From assembly GCA_038380435.1 (NCBI GenBank), contig JAWZYU010000010.1, positions 46,968,135-47,032,134 on the forward strand: DNA of 64,000 nucleotides, given 5' to 3'. Under the pieces are notes generated by a model that made no database searches, was not told the origin of the DNA, and saw nothing but the letters and a program-made list of their open reading frames with translations. Positions 10,318 to 21,189 of the stretch are shown piece by piece (within the stretch, counting starts at the first letter, position 1; every line of letters starts with the position of its first letter). The translations under genes were made by a program, and so were the position numbers. The stretch is from Ryuthela nishihirai. Its lineage: Eukaryota; Arthropoda; Arachnida; Araneae; Heptathelidae.

Positions 10318-11271
10318 TTAGTCAAAGAGACCAAATCCCATGTCATCATCCGATTCTTCTGATTCTTCTACTTTCTTAGGTTCTTCTTTCTCTACCTTAG
10401 CATCACCACCACCTGAAGGAGCAGCTGCAGCAGAAGACACAGCGGCAAACTTGGATGGATCTTTCAAGTATTCTTTAGCCATTTCTGCTTCTTTAAAAGT
10501 TATGTCAGTTTCAACAGCAAGAGCAATTAAATTCTTTAGACCATTCACAATAGAGTGAGGTGCAGAAGCCATAGTTGGATAGCCAATGGCTAGAGATACT
10601 GAAGCAATATTCAGAACACCCTCCATAAATTTTGCACGTAGGTCTTCACTTGTAATATCAAGGATCTCTGGTGAAAATACAGTTCCAGAATCATATACTT
10701 GTCTTATTTTCAATCCATAAGTAAAAGGAGAAACATTTAACATATTGAGCAATGTTGCTTCAGAGGCTCCAACTTTATCATCCTTTTTTATCAAATGGAT
10801 TTCGTTCAGGATTTCAATAGTTCCTTTAGAAATCTTTGTTGGAATCTGAAGAGCTTGAAAGAAAGATGTTTTTTCTGGTCCTAGACCTGTATTTTGTGGC
10901 TGCAAAATCACATCACATGGGGCAATAGCTCCTGCTCTAGCTGGGGCTTTCACCTTATTGTCCATAATTTTATCTCTAATCTCTACCAGATCTTCCTTTG
11001 TAACTACAAATCCAACATTTCCCCTGATGTGTGGCAACATTTTTTCCAATGCAGGGTTATTTTCCATGTGTCCTCGAATGGCTTTTCTGATCATAGTGTT
11101 TTTGCCCATAAGTAGAATAGCATGTTTCCGCAAAGAAAGTCTGATCTGCTGCATCTGACGAGAGCCAACATTATCAACGCCAACAATGAAACATTTTGGA
11201 TACTCATCTAACAGTTGCACCAACTTCAGAAAGTAGTTGCTTTTCCATGTAGCTCGGTCCTCCCTGCCCAT
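10318..11271 (-). CDS. RPLP0: 60S acidic ribosomal protein P0 (uL10), intronless copy
   Basis: An intact 317-residue frame, the usual eukaryotic P0 length. P0 anchors the ribosomal stalk: it binds 28S rRNA and the P1/P2 dimers, and its C-terminal tail recruits translation factors. Visible parts are the N-terminal uL10 domain ([44 protein letters not shown]), the insertion domain ([44 protein letters not shown]), the P1/P2-binding helical region, an Ala/Gly-rich hinge, and the acidic tail ending [12 protein letters not shown] chose the ATG at 11271 (MGREDRATW); the frame extends upstream only through a TTG. No introns, a short 3' region and an A-tract point to a processed retrocopy. The intact frame means it is young or functional. 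I found no clear target duplication. Confidence 0.93.
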   Translation of the reverse strand: MGREDRATWKSNYFLKLVQLLDEYPKCFIVGVDNVGSRQMQQIRLSLRKHAILLMGKNTMIRKAIRGHMENNPALEKMLPHIRGNVGFVVTKEDLVEIRDKIMDNKVKAPARAGAIAPCDVILQPQNTGLGPEKTSFFQALQIPTKISKGTIEILNEIHLIKKDDKVGASEATLLNMLNVSPFTYGLKIRQVYDSGTVFSPEILDITSEDLRAKFMEGVLNIASVSLAIGYPTMASAPHSIVNGLKNLIALAVETDITFKEAEMAKEYLKDPSKFAAVSSAAAAPSGGGDAKVEKEEPKKVEESEESDDDMGFGLFD

Positions 11272-11836
11272 CTTGTGGCTCAAGGATTGCTCTGGGAGTT
11301 TAAGGACACGTCAGTATTCAACCTAAGAACACTTATTTTTCAATATATTGTTTGAGTAATTTTATTCAACGATAGCTCATTGTCTAAATTTTATCAAATT
11401 CTTAAGTAAGCCACGAAACTAGAAGGATTTGGTAATATGTGATTTAATATTACAGTCTGTGTACATTTGTGAACCCCAATTCAAATGTTTTCGAAAACTG
11501 ATTTCCTTATTGGAGCTTTTGACCATAGAAGAGATTAGTTCTATATTTTGAGATACTCTTATTGTCATACAAAGAAAAAACTGTATCGTTTGATCAAGGA
11601 ATAGAGCATTTCTCGTAATGTTAACAAAAGGTTGTTGCTAAAGAACATATCAGCAAAGCAGTAGTTCAATGAAAGAAATTTTCAACTTTTTGACATTTCA
11701 AAAAAGTGGAAAAAATCTCTTCTTTCATCAAAGTTTGGATTGATTGTTTTACGTTAGAGCTGCACCTTTCTGCACAAAAAAGAGTTGAATGAATAAGATA
11801 CAAGGACCAAAGGAATTTGAAATGGGTAAGAAAATT
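11272..11836. other. Upstream flank of RPLP0, no recognised gene
   Basis: AT-rich sequence. The stretch just before the ATG (11272-11310) is less AT-rich and would be the 5' leader. No clear TATA box or terminal oligopyrimidine start can be assigned. ACGATAGCTC at 11369-11378 recurs on the other side of the gene at 10200-10209. Confidence 0.4.
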
Positions 11837-12395
11837 GTTGATTTGTTTCACTTCTGAGCGACGCATTTTTTTGCACATAGTGGGCTAAATGACGAGGTCA
11901 CAAGGAGCCTAAGGATTCAGAATTTGGTAGAGGACAGGAACCCACTGGATAGCTGTTAAGAGACAGATGGTAGCCTCCCGTCAATGTCATCCAGCGTGTT
12001 CTTCCAACACTTTCCACCTCCTGCATCACTGGCATTGTTGGGCCATATTTTACAGGAAGAATGGTCCCACATTCCATTACCGTATGTGTATGACTTGTAT
12101 AATCTATTCCACGTCGAATTGCGTCTGTTCTGAATTCCCGAGGTGAGCCTACAGCTTATTAATAAAATGTTCTCCACAAACAGTACGTGTTTCCATTATT
12201 TTGACAAATCCTTGTAGGTATCCTGCACACGGAACCATCACTTAACGTCCCATATGACTGACGGTCGCCTTTCCAATACCAATGGTGTCCCCTTTCTCAC
12301 CGAAGACAGAATGGGAGTTAACGGAGAAAATTCTTACAGTACGCACAGCTGAAGATCATAGCTTGATCTGATACCGACTGAGAAAAAAACCTAGC
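11837..12395 (-). mobile_element. SINE family B interrupted by a Tc1 fragment
   Basis: Two collinear minus-orientation parts of one family B copy, at 11837-12004 (tail, to CCAGCGTGTTCTT) and 12217-12395 (from GGTATCCTGCACACGGAACC towards a decayed head). They are separated by 212 bp of Tc1 terminal sequence. The second part carries the CTCACCGAAGACAG variant shared with 32341-32616 and 41952-42155, suggesting a subfamily. Confidence 0.75.
12005..12216 (-). mobile_element. Tc1/mariner fragment nested in a SINE
   Basis: Closely resembles the left end of the Tc1 element at 13958 in the same minus-strand sense, up to and including the terminal repeat (GTTTCCATTATTTTGACAAA, ending TTGTA). Only one end of the element is present. 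Confidence 0.8.
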
Positions 12396-13000
12396 CCTAA
12401 GAAAATGAGACCCACATGACAGGAAGAAGCTCTTTTCGAAGAACTTTCTAAATGTTTTCATGGATCATCGTTGTCCTAATAAATGACTTTTTTTACGTGA
12501 ACGTTTGTCTCATTTTTGATGAACTTTAATCGCTTCATGGAGCAAAAATGTTAGTGAAAAAATTCGTGAGACCCTAACAACAAGTTAATATATTTATAAA
12601 TTGCTCTAGTTCATGAAATTCCTGCGTCCCGTACGAATTTTTTTGGGCGCTATCAGATTTACTAAACAGAGTGGCTGGTAAGGAAATAATTTCATTCTAA
12701 GATAATTTCAATCTGACCGTTACATAAATAAAATGAGTTTTATTGATCCTCTTTACCAGGCCTCGAAAAATACCAAGCATCAAGTCACCTTGCCACCTAA
12801 CGTTTTAGCTTTACGTCATAATTATTTTGATAGATAAAACCTTCCACGTTGAGCTATTAAACTGCACTAGTTTCCGTAAATTAAGGAACAATCGTATGTT
12901 ATGTCATAGGAAACTAAGGTCGAAACTATAACTTCTAAAATAAATCTTTTTGTTTTGAAAAATGTTATAAGTTATTTGTACATCCTTCGTACGTTGCCGA
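12396..13000. other. No recognised feature
   Basis: AT-rich unique-looking sequence. No frame, RNA gene or repeat that I can support. Confidence 0.3.
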
Positions 13001-13130
13001 TGTCTCGAAAACTGTCCGAAATTTCTGGGGGCGCTGCCGTCGCCTACCTTCGGAATAGAGTAATAAGTGTGAAGCTCTGTGAAAGAATTACCGATAGGAA
13101 GAGTTACCAATACATTCGCGCCAAACCTTC
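13001..13130 (+). repeat. Unnamed dispersed repeat F, copy 1
   Basis: About 130 bp, strongly similar to 15901-16030 in the same orientation. The shared core is GGCGCTGCCGTCGCCTACCT, preceded by TGTCTCGAAA and followed by GAAGAGTTACCAATAC. It is more GC-rich than its surroundings. It may be part of a larger unidentified mobile element. Confidence 0.7.
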
Positions 13131-13468
13131 CTATACAATCGCAATCAAATATATCGATATCCCGATTTTCAATACTATTCGTTCAGTATTTAATGAGTTA
13201 TGAAAATTTGAATATTTAACAACGCAATGCCAGTCTTAAGAATCTTATAGAAAACTGATGAAATTATTTGCGTATATATATATTCTTTCCATTTGAAATA
13301 ATTCTTTACCCACACTTCTAAAATGCACACATTACTTTAATACAAATTTCTTATAACTAAGTTTCGATTAACTTCTGAAGTCAGTTTGTGACTTGCATTG
13401 TTATTGTTAAATATGCCAAGTTATTGTCCTAAATTTATGGAAACTGCTCTATCCACCTAATTCGATGA

Positions 13469-13676
13469 TCTTGATTGACAAGTGGTTAGTATGATAGGCT
13501 ACTTTATCATAGAGACCCGGGTTCGATCCCCGAATTAGTATGGATGTTTCTTTCTTGTGTTGTTCTTCTACTGAAGCTCACCTTACAGATCTTCGCTATG
13601 TCGTATTATACTGACAGTTTCCCGTCAAACCTTTATGGGAAGCATCTCTCTGAATGGTAACTTATTTATTTATTAA
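13469..13676 (+). mobile_element. SINE family A, diverged full-length copy
   Basis: Decayed A box (GACAAGTGGTTAGTATGATA), B box GGGTTCGATCCCC, then the family A body (CTTCTACTGAAGCTCACC, TATACTGACAGTTTCCCGTC) and tail (CTGAATGGTAACTTATTTAT). Confidence 0.8.
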
Positions 13677-13755
13677 TTCACTAATTATTTCCAGATATGA
13701 CAATTATTATCTTCAATTTTATGAGAAAATTGTGATTAAGATAAGTCGAAGATCT

Positions 13756-13957
13756 GAATCAGGCATCTACCTAGGATTTAGTTTCGGGGACTGTTCGGGA
13801 ATTTAGTTTCGGAGGGTGGGGGGGGGATTCTGAGAATAAGACTTGGGTTTTCTAATTACTAAAATATTCCACCGGACAGCAAACAGGAAAGGTTAAAACG
13901 ATATTCTATATGGAGTAAAATTTTATAGTTGTTAAATTTATTTTTAGCGTTGACATA
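13756..13957 (+). repeat. Unnamed repeat E, left half, interrupted by Tc1
   Basis: Matches the left part of 28262-28650 (AGAATAAGACTTGGGTTTTC, AACGATATTCTATATG). The match resumes at 15469 after the Tc1 element, so E was there first. Confidence 0.75.
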
Positions 13958-14039
13958 AAGGGTTTATCAAAATAATGGAAACATGTACTGTTTGTGGATA
14001 GCATTTTGTTAATAAGCTGTAAGCCCACTTTGGGCGTTC

Positions 14040-15260
14040 AGAAGAGACGAAATTCGACTTGGAATAGACTCATACAAGTCATGCACATACGGTAATGGAA
14101 TATAGTACCATTCTTCCTGTAAAATAGGGCCCAACTGTGCCAGTGATGCTGGAGGTGGAAAGTGTGATCTGACCTTGCGCTCCAGATATTACCACAAATG
14201 TTCAATAATATTGAGGTCTGGAGATTGAGATGGCCATGATAGTTGCTGTAACTCATCCTCATGCTCTACAAACCACAACTTGACTTTCGCACAATGCATG
14301 GGTGCATTATCCGCTTGAAACCAGGGACGGTCATTAGAGAACAATCTCGCAACATTGGGTGCAGGTGGTCCCCGAGAATGGATTCGTACCTTGCGGATGT
14401 GACACACTGCTTGCACAATAGCTAATGGCCCTAAGGGTTGGGTTGGGTTGTTTTACCTCTGAGCGGCACTTTTTGCACACCATGGGCTAAATGGCCAGGT
14501 CACATGGACCCCGAAGGCTCAGAGAAGGTTGGGGGAGGGGACCCACTGGAACAGCTGTTGGGAGACAGATGGTAGCCTCCCGTCAAGGCCATCCAGCGTG
14601 TTCTTTAACGTGCACAGGGTATGGCTCTCCCACACACGGGGCCACGGCTTAACGTCCCATCCGACGGACGGCGGCCTTTCCAAGCTCATCGGTGTCCCCT
14701 ACTGACCGTGGGCAGGGTGGGGAATTTTGCGGAGATAAATCTCAACGCTGACCCAGCTGGGACTCGAACCTTGGAACTACAGATTACGAGCCTGGCGCGC
14801 TACCGACTGAGCCACCCCCGCCCCTATGGCCCTAAGGAATGCCATGATATGGCGCCCCACAGCATCAGGGATCCAGCTCCATGCTTCACAGCCGGAACCA
14901 AACGGTCGGGGTGGTATGCTTTTGCAGGTTTTCGCCACACGTGCACTCTACTAACGGTGAGAAACAATGTGTAGCACGATTCATCAGACCAGATGACACG
15001 ATCATCCGACTGGTGTTTAACTCTGCTGTATTTGCGGTGCCGTGGTCTTGTGCTTCCGTTGTATAATCAGTGCCAATGTTCCCTATCCCTACCTTACAAC
15101 TTCGTATGATGTCCATAATTTGCACGTTTGGCGGCAACGTCTTGTTCTTTTTGAAGGTAGTCATAATCTTCGATACAGTTCCTCTTGTCATACATACTAT
15201 TCCCGCCGTTCTGGTTACTGGAGCTCTTGCAAGACGCGCATCAATTATCATGCCTTTTTT
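14040..15260 (-). pseudogene. Tc1 transposase pseudogene
   Basis: Minus-strand reading gives an N-terminal helix-turn-helix (RTAGIVCMTRGTVSKIMTTF, about 15210-15150), then RVIWSDESCYTLF (first catalytic Asp, about 15000) and HGAGSLMLWGAIS (about 14870). After the SINE come FQADNAPMHCAKVKLW (second Asp) and SWPSQSPDLNIIEHLW (the Glu), ending near 14189. All three DDE residues can still be seen, but they lie in different frames and on both sides of a 389-bp SINE, so no active enzyme results. The family role is cut-and-paste transposition into TA. Confidence 0.87.
14437..14825 (-). mobile_element. SINE family B, young full-length copy with TSD
   Basis: A 389-bp minus-orientation copy from GGTTGGGTTGTTTTACC to the head complement (GAGCCACCCCCGCCCC). 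A perfect 12-bp duplication, ATGGCCCTAAGG, lies at 14425-14436 and 14826-14837, and the Tc1 coding sequence rejoins across it. Confidence 0.93.
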
Positions 15261-15468
15261 CGGATGTCATTGAGATCGGACATTGTTGACAATTCACCAC
15301 AACAGCTTTTTCATCTGCGCCTGTGACACTGCTACGTGATAGCCGACATCGTACTTCTCCCCATTATATACCCCACATCGCGGATGACGTCGTCCCTGTG
15401 ATATGCATAAGGTTCATTGCGTGTACTCCAGTCGCCGTCAGTGTTTCCATTATTTTGATAAACCCCTG

Positions 15469-15640
15469 TATACTATGGGGCTAAAATAAATTCTCCGAAG
15501 CGAACTATTATGGATTTCAAAGCAGATAGACAAGTTTGAGGTTTTATATAAGACGACTGGATTTTCGGGTAGAGAGTGATGCGAACCCTCAGGTCCCTGT
15601 CCCCTCCCCCCTCGGGTACGTCCACTATCTGGGTAACTAA
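15469..15640 (+). repeat. Unnamed repeat E, right half
   Basis: Continues repeat E after the Tc1 insertion (GGGGCTAAAATAAATTCTCC, GACAAGTTTGAGGTTTTATA) and matches 28545-28640. Confidence 0.7.
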
Positions 15641-15900
15641 AATATTAATGGTTTACTTCTCTGGTAAATAGTTCCATAACAAGTCTCATATCAATTTTCA
15701 TATTATATAATAGAGTAATTTCGAATGTACGAACTGGTAGGCGGACACCTGTGAAGTCATTGGTGGTAGGAATTGACAGTTTCCCCGTGGTTCAACGTCT
15801 ACTTGAACAATCGATCGCAATTTTAATGGGGTGGTTCCACTTAGTTCTAACTCTGTTGGGGTAATAGATCGGGTTCCTAACTGCCATGGGTAGGGAGTGA

Positions 15901-16030
15901 TGTCTCGAAAAATGTCCGAAATTTCTGAGGGCGCTGCCGTCGCCTACCTTGGGAATAGGGCAGTACGTGTGAAACGCTGTGAATGAACTTACCGTGGGAA
16001 GAGTTACCAATACGATTCGCAACAAACCTT
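15901..16030 (+). repeat. Unnamed dispersed repeat F, copy 2
   Basis: Second copy of the roughly 130-bp unit at 13001-13130, with the same GGCGCTGCCGTCGCCTACCT core and GAAGAGTTACCAATAC end. Confidence 0.7.
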
Positions 16031-18174
16031 TGGCGTTGATTAACTAGTATATACTGTATGTGTATAATTCCTGGATACAATATGTATTTTATTATGGGCT
16101 GTTGTTTTTGGAAGAAATTATATAACGGTTCTCAAACCAATAATCGCTATTAGAAACAGAATAATAAAAAATCCAACAAATAACGATATTTGGTTTTCCA
16201 ATACACATTGTAAATATGCAAAGATAAATAGATTGCCTTTAAGGCATCTTTATATATATATAAACTAATGATATACTTATATAGAAATAGGAATTACTTT
16301 CAAAAAAATATGTGAATATCATTTGCGTAAGGAGGGAAAACTGTATTGTTTCATTAATTCAAAAGGTGATTGTACATATATAGTTAATATATTTAGCCCT
16401 CAAAATGTTCATTAACTTACTTTAGAATCATGAGGCACTCTGTAAATCTTTTTATGTTTTTCAAAAAAGTTTTCCTTATGGTATAGACTTTATGTATAAG
16501 ATTCACATTCAAGGTATAGACTTTATGTATAATATAGTTACGGATATAATTATATATAACAACCCCAAAAGCTCAGCTTGTGAGTTATTTACAGGAAAAA
16601 CTAATGTGTGTATATTTTTTCAAAGTAAAGAATAAAGTTTGTGAAATTCTGTTGTAAGGGATCATTATATCTATGCGCGAAATCTAGTTGTGATTCTTCG
16701 CGAATAAATGTTGTAATATCCTAAAGTCCAAATGCACAATAATGAAGTCGAATAATCTAAAATCTCAGGCAGACACAGATAATTTATACCTTCCTTCTAA
16801 TGCAGAGATTAGATCTAGAAATCTTTGCAGTCATACTGATTGTCTAGAAGCTAAGGGTCTTGCAAACTACAGAGAGACTTTAATTGGATTCGCAGACAGA
16901 ACATAGGGAAAGTTCAGCGCCCATCAGACTACTGATGCAAATATGAAGTTCGTTACTCGTCTCAGTAGCTACCAAGTAGAGTGAAATTCAAACGAGAGAA
17001 GATTTATGTTTCGCTATGATATGCAGAATACTAAACTTCATTAAACTGCTGAACACAGCTGATGTCTTCGAGAAGTTGTTTACAAGAGTTAGGCCAACAG
17101 CGTCAGGTCATTTAGGAAAGTATAATGCCCAACTAGGTACCTGTAATTTTAGACTTTGCTATTGTGATGCTTTACACCTAACAAAAGGATTGAATTCCTT
17201 TCATCAATTAGCATCAAAGAGTTATGATATTTGGCGCAAAGAGATCTCATTATCAGATGGCATAAAGAGAAGTCGCAAAATTTGAAAGGCGAATTTTTCG
17301 GAGAACTTTTAACACAATGTAACGTGGAAAAGATTTGAATCTGTAATATTTGATATAAACGTACAAACAACTCGTTAATAAAGGAGGATGGAGGTACAGC
17401 ATGGCAGAAAATAATAACCTTTCCTGAGCTAACTGCGTAAAATTTTATGTTGATAATCCAACAGTAATGGAATTGCTGTTAAGTATCTTACATATAATTA
17501 AATTGAAATCAATTTATTAATTACATTCCTTTTATTCAAATATACTTCATTTAAAACAGACGTTTACATTATATTGCGTTAAATTTCAAATTTTAAATAT
17601 CGGAGGGAGTTGTAGTATATTTGTTCATTGTTTGTAGTATATTTGTCAATTGTTCATTTGAAATTTAAACATTTTCTTCCTCACTTTTTTTTGTCCTCTG
17701 GGAAAAAAACAAATTAGTCTGAATTATCAAAACGAATGGAACATTTCCATGTTGTGTCAGTTTAAACAACTGTTTTAAAAGCTCTCCAACTACAAATTAA
17801 GCGTTTTGTAGCAAAATGTCATAAATATGGAATTCTAAAAAAACAAATCCCCAAACGCAGATTTTGAGCAATATTTGTTTACTATCTAAAGAATTCTGGA
17901 AACTGAAGTATTTATTACATTAGTGTTGGTACATATAAAAATTTACCTTAAGATATTAATAAATTGTTTACTGAAATAAATGGGACGCCTCCTCCTCTGT
18001 AACGGAGGACAGATCTCATGAGAAAGATAACATCTAACAGAAAGAAACGCCTATGCCTTATCGATGTTTGAATTCAGGTTGCTTTGCTTGAGAGCTAAGC
18101 TTTCGGTTACTGAAGAGTTTAAAAAAACTGCATAATATTAAAAATACATTCTTTTTGTGAAACAATGCGAAATA
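16031..18174. other. AT-rich stretch without a recognised gene
   Basis: Contains short TA-rich runs (about 16250-16262) and a local duplication (TATAGACTTTATGTATAA near 16482 and 16515). A frame of 89 codons at 17016-17285 has no motif I recognise and is not called. Confidence 0.35.
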
Positions 18175-18310
18175 TGATCTTGTTGGAAATAGTATGCGGT
18201 GTCATAATGCAACAGCTGTAGCTCAATATAGACGTTTAGAGGACTAAATTGCATAATCTTGTTTAACCTCGGTACTCGGTATCCCATGGCTGCCTGAGGG
18301 GTACGTATGT
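18175..18310 (+). mobile_element. RTE LINE 3'-end fragment
   Basis: Diverged match to the 3' end of the RTE element at about 47010-47130: CAACAGCTGTAGCTCA, GAGGACTAAATTGCA, and TCCCATGGCTGCCTGA parallel GCATATGTAGCTCA, GAGAACTAAATTGCA and GCGCATGGCTGGTTGA. This is a 5'-truncated relic. Confidence 0.6.
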
Positions 18311-18367
18311 ATTCTTTTTAATGTTGTATATACAATACGTATGCAAAACAAAAAGTAGAGATTACCG

Positions 18368-19110
18368 TTTTAGGGTAGGGAGAGGGTTGACTTCTAATCT
18401 GCAGCTCCCAGAAGCAGTCGAAACTTTGCCAGCATAGAGGTTTTTATCTGATAATTCCAACCCTGTCCTCGGTGAGAAAGGGCAAACCGATGGGATTAGA
18501 AAAACACTGGCATATGAGACCTTAAACCTTGGCGTAGCGCACTGGCGTATGAGACCTTAAACCTTGGCGTAGCGCACTGGCGTATGAGACCTTAAACCTT
18601 GGGGTACCGAACTGGCATATGGGACCTTAAACCTTGGGGTACCGTACTGGCATATGGGACCTTAAACCTTGGGGTACCGTACTGGCATATGGGACCTTAA
18701 ACCTTGGGGTACCGCACTGGCATATGGGACCTTAAACCTTGGCGTATCGCACTGGCGTATGAGACCTTAATACTTGGCGTACCGCAATGGAGTATGGGAC
18801 CTTAAACCTTGGCGTATCGCACTGGCGTATGAGACCTTAAACCTTGGGGTACCGCACTGACGTATGGGACCTTAAATCTTGGCGTACCGCACTGGCATAT
18901 CGGACCTTAAACCTTGGCCCGTGTGTAGGAGAGCCATACCCTGTGCCCGTTAAAGAATACGTTGGATGGCCTTGAAGAGAGGCTACCATCTGTCTCGTAA
19001 CAGGTATCCCCCAACCTTCTCAAAGACCTCGACGTTTTTTCACCTGACCATTTAGCTCATTTTCTGCAAACAAAAAAAAGAAAGCCGCTCAAGAATAAAA
19101 TAATCCATTC
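18368..19110 (+). mobile_element. SINE family B with an expanded internal minisatellite
   Basis: The left part (AATCTGCAGCTCCCAG, TGTCCTCGGTGAGAAAGGGC) and right part (CCGTGTGTAGGAGAGCCATA, GAATACGTTGGATGGCC, AGCCGCTCAAGAATAAAATAA) are family B sequence. Between them the body segment that normally reads GATGGGACGTTAAGCCGTGG is replaced by twelve 35-bp tandem units. Confidence 0.85.
18505..18918 (+). repeat. 35-bp minisatellite, about 12 units, derived from SINE core
   Basis: Units start every 35 bp from 18505 to 18890 with no length change. Each reads roughly CACTGGCGTATGAGACC then TTAAACCTTGGCGTACCG. Units differ by point substitutions that form local groups (GGGGTACCG in several neighbouring units), which fits stepwise duplication or conversion. 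Confidence 0.95.
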
Positions 19111-20409
19111 CAACCATATTAAGTCAGTAGAAGCCGAATTCTAAGCTCTCTAATATTTTAAATAAGTTTTTCATATGAAAATAAGATCGCAGACAAATCG
19201 AAAATTCAATCAAGGTCTATATCAATTTTTGATTTTGAAGAATATTTGTTTAGAAGCTAAAAGATTTAATGTTTCGATTGTTCCGAAATAAATTTTCAGT
19301 TCAATTTTAATTTATTATTCCCTTTTGTATTTCGTACAATTTACGTTTATACATTCTATGCAATTTGAATTCACAACAAGAAATTAATTTCTTTCAGCTG
19401 TACAAATTTTATAATACAATTTTTTCATATGTTTAATTATACATTTGTTAAGTAATAAAATAAATGATATTCTTAAACATTTATTTATTATTACACGTAA
19501 CAAATGGAATATCTACCATCTAGAAGAGCAGCAAACTCGCCTCTGGAAATGCAATTTTATGAAAATATGAACTAATTAAAATTTATTTATTTCTAAGTGA
19601 TAATAATAATAATAATAAATGTTTCACCAATGCTGAAAAACAACCAAACTGATAAGAAAATGCACTGCAGTTCTTTTTACTTAAGTAACTACTTTAAAGT
19701 TTATTACAAATAAACTGGCAAATATATTGCACTTTACCACAGCAGAGAAATTCTACTATATGTAATAAGTTCCAGTTGAATTATTCATATGGTAATTTAA
19801 CGTCTCCCTGCATAATTTTCTAAAAGTGGAGTTGGACTGAAAACTTTTGCAACCATATGTTCATGCTGTGAACCAAACGCATGGAAGCCAACGAACATCG
19901 AAACTTTTACATGTATATGTGTATATGGACGCAAAATACACATGAGAAATATTCCGAAATAGCAACTTACTTCGTCAATAGAAGTTCACGTTCATAGCTC
20001 CAAAACTTTAAAGATAAGCATTTTAGAAACTATAAGCAAGGTTAAAAATAGTTATAAAATCTCTTCCAGTTTGACTTTGGAAATATTCAAGTATTCAGTT
20101 ATGGAAGATATTCTGAAAGCACTTACTAAAAGTTGATGAAAATTAAATAAACATGTAAAAATACACTTAATTTGGGAACTTGTTAAGGTTTTTTTGTTTT
20201 AACCTTAGAGTATAACTTTAATGATTGATATCGCATGTTCAATGTAAAAATTCTGTAACTTTTAAAATACTGAATAAATATTTCTGAAAATTAAAAACTG
20301 TGGAAGTTTCATTTCCAAAAACATTTTTCAAAAAGAAAATTGTTAAAAAAAATTTCTTAGATTCGAGAGCAACTTTCCATAGACATCACATACTGCTGTT
20401 AGCTAAATT
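19111..20409. other. AT-rich stretch without a recognised gene
   Basis: Low-complexity AT-rich DNA, with a short (TAA)n run at about 19601-19619. No supported coding or RNA feature. Confidence 0.35.
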
Positions 20410-20422
20410 TATTTTTGAAGAT

Positions 20423-20822
20423 TTTTGGGTTGGGTTGTTTTACCTCTGAGCGGCACTTTTTTTGCACACCATGGGCTAAATGGCCAGGTCACATGGACCC
20501 CGAAGGCTCAGAGAAGGTTGGGGTAGGGGACCCACTGGAACAGCTGTTGGGAGACTGGAACACTGTTAAGGACATCCCGTCAAGGACATCCGGCGTGTTC
20601 TTTAACGTGCACAGGGTATGGCTCTCCCGCACACAGGCCACGGCTTAACGTCCCATCCGACGGACGGCGGCCTTTCCAAGGCCATCGGTGTCCCCTACTG
20701 ACCGTGGGCATGGCGGAGAATTTTGGGGAGATAAATCTCAACTCTGACCCAGCTGGGACTCGAACCTGGGAACTATAGATTACGAGCCTGGCGCGCTACC
20801 GACTGAGCCACCCCCGCCCCTA
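20423..20822 (-). mobile_element. SINE family B, young full-length copy with TSD
   Basis: Minus-orientation copy flanked by a perfect 13-bp duplication TATTTTTGAAGAT at 20410-20422 and 20823-20835. A small local change replaces the usual GATGGTAGCC segment with CTGGAACACTG near 20554. Confidence 0.93.
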
Positions 20823-21189
20823 TATTTTTGAAGATGTGTACTTAAGAGTTTGCAAATATAAGCCGTTACCAAACTAATGTTCAAAGATTATTCACATAGC
20901 ATTTTTAAAATACCAAAATTTGTCGGAAACAGTGAAGGAAAAATAGATATTTCATTTGAATTCGAAATTTGGTTAAATTTGATAAATTCGGATTTGATTA
21001 AAGTTCAGTGGGCTAGTTATTTACTTTAGATCAAATGTTGTGTGTGACCACATACTGAAAATTGCTTGTTAATTGTTTGGGGTTAGGAAAAAAAAGTGGG
21101 AGAGTGGGCTATGTGATCGGATCGAGCGGAACAGACCTCCATTCCTATGTAAATTATCTTCCTCCACTTCAGTGGAGAATAAATATTGA

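Larger units (their letters stand above)
13958..15468 (-). mobile_element. Tc1-like transposon, both termini present
   Basis: Terminal inverted repeats share GGGTTTATCAAAATAATGGA, with the right end complemented reading TACAGGGGTTTATC and TA at 13956-13957 and 15469-15470. The interior encodes a broken Tc1 transposase on the minus strand and is split by a SINE at 14437-14825. The flanks rejoin into repeat E, whose uninterrupted copy at 28262-28650 shows the empty-site structure. Confidence 0.9.

Noticed and set aside
10340..11158. Three plus-strand frames opposite RPLP0
   Set aside because: Shadows of the conserved minus-strand coding sequence.
11272..11283. Four-residue N-terminal extension of RPLP0
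   Set aside because: The extension starts at TTG; the ATG at 11271 gives the usual family length and start.
14621..14974. Open frames reading PHTGPRLNVPSDGRRPFQAH and similar
   Set aside because: They recur in every well-preserved family B SINE and are antisense or sense readings of the SINE body, not genes.
17016..17285. 89-codon frame as a small gene
   Set aside because: No recognisable domain, no splice or promoter context, and length within chance expectation for this window.
18505..18918. CRISPR-like or satellite centromere array
   Set aside because: No spacers, and it is confined within one SINE copy.
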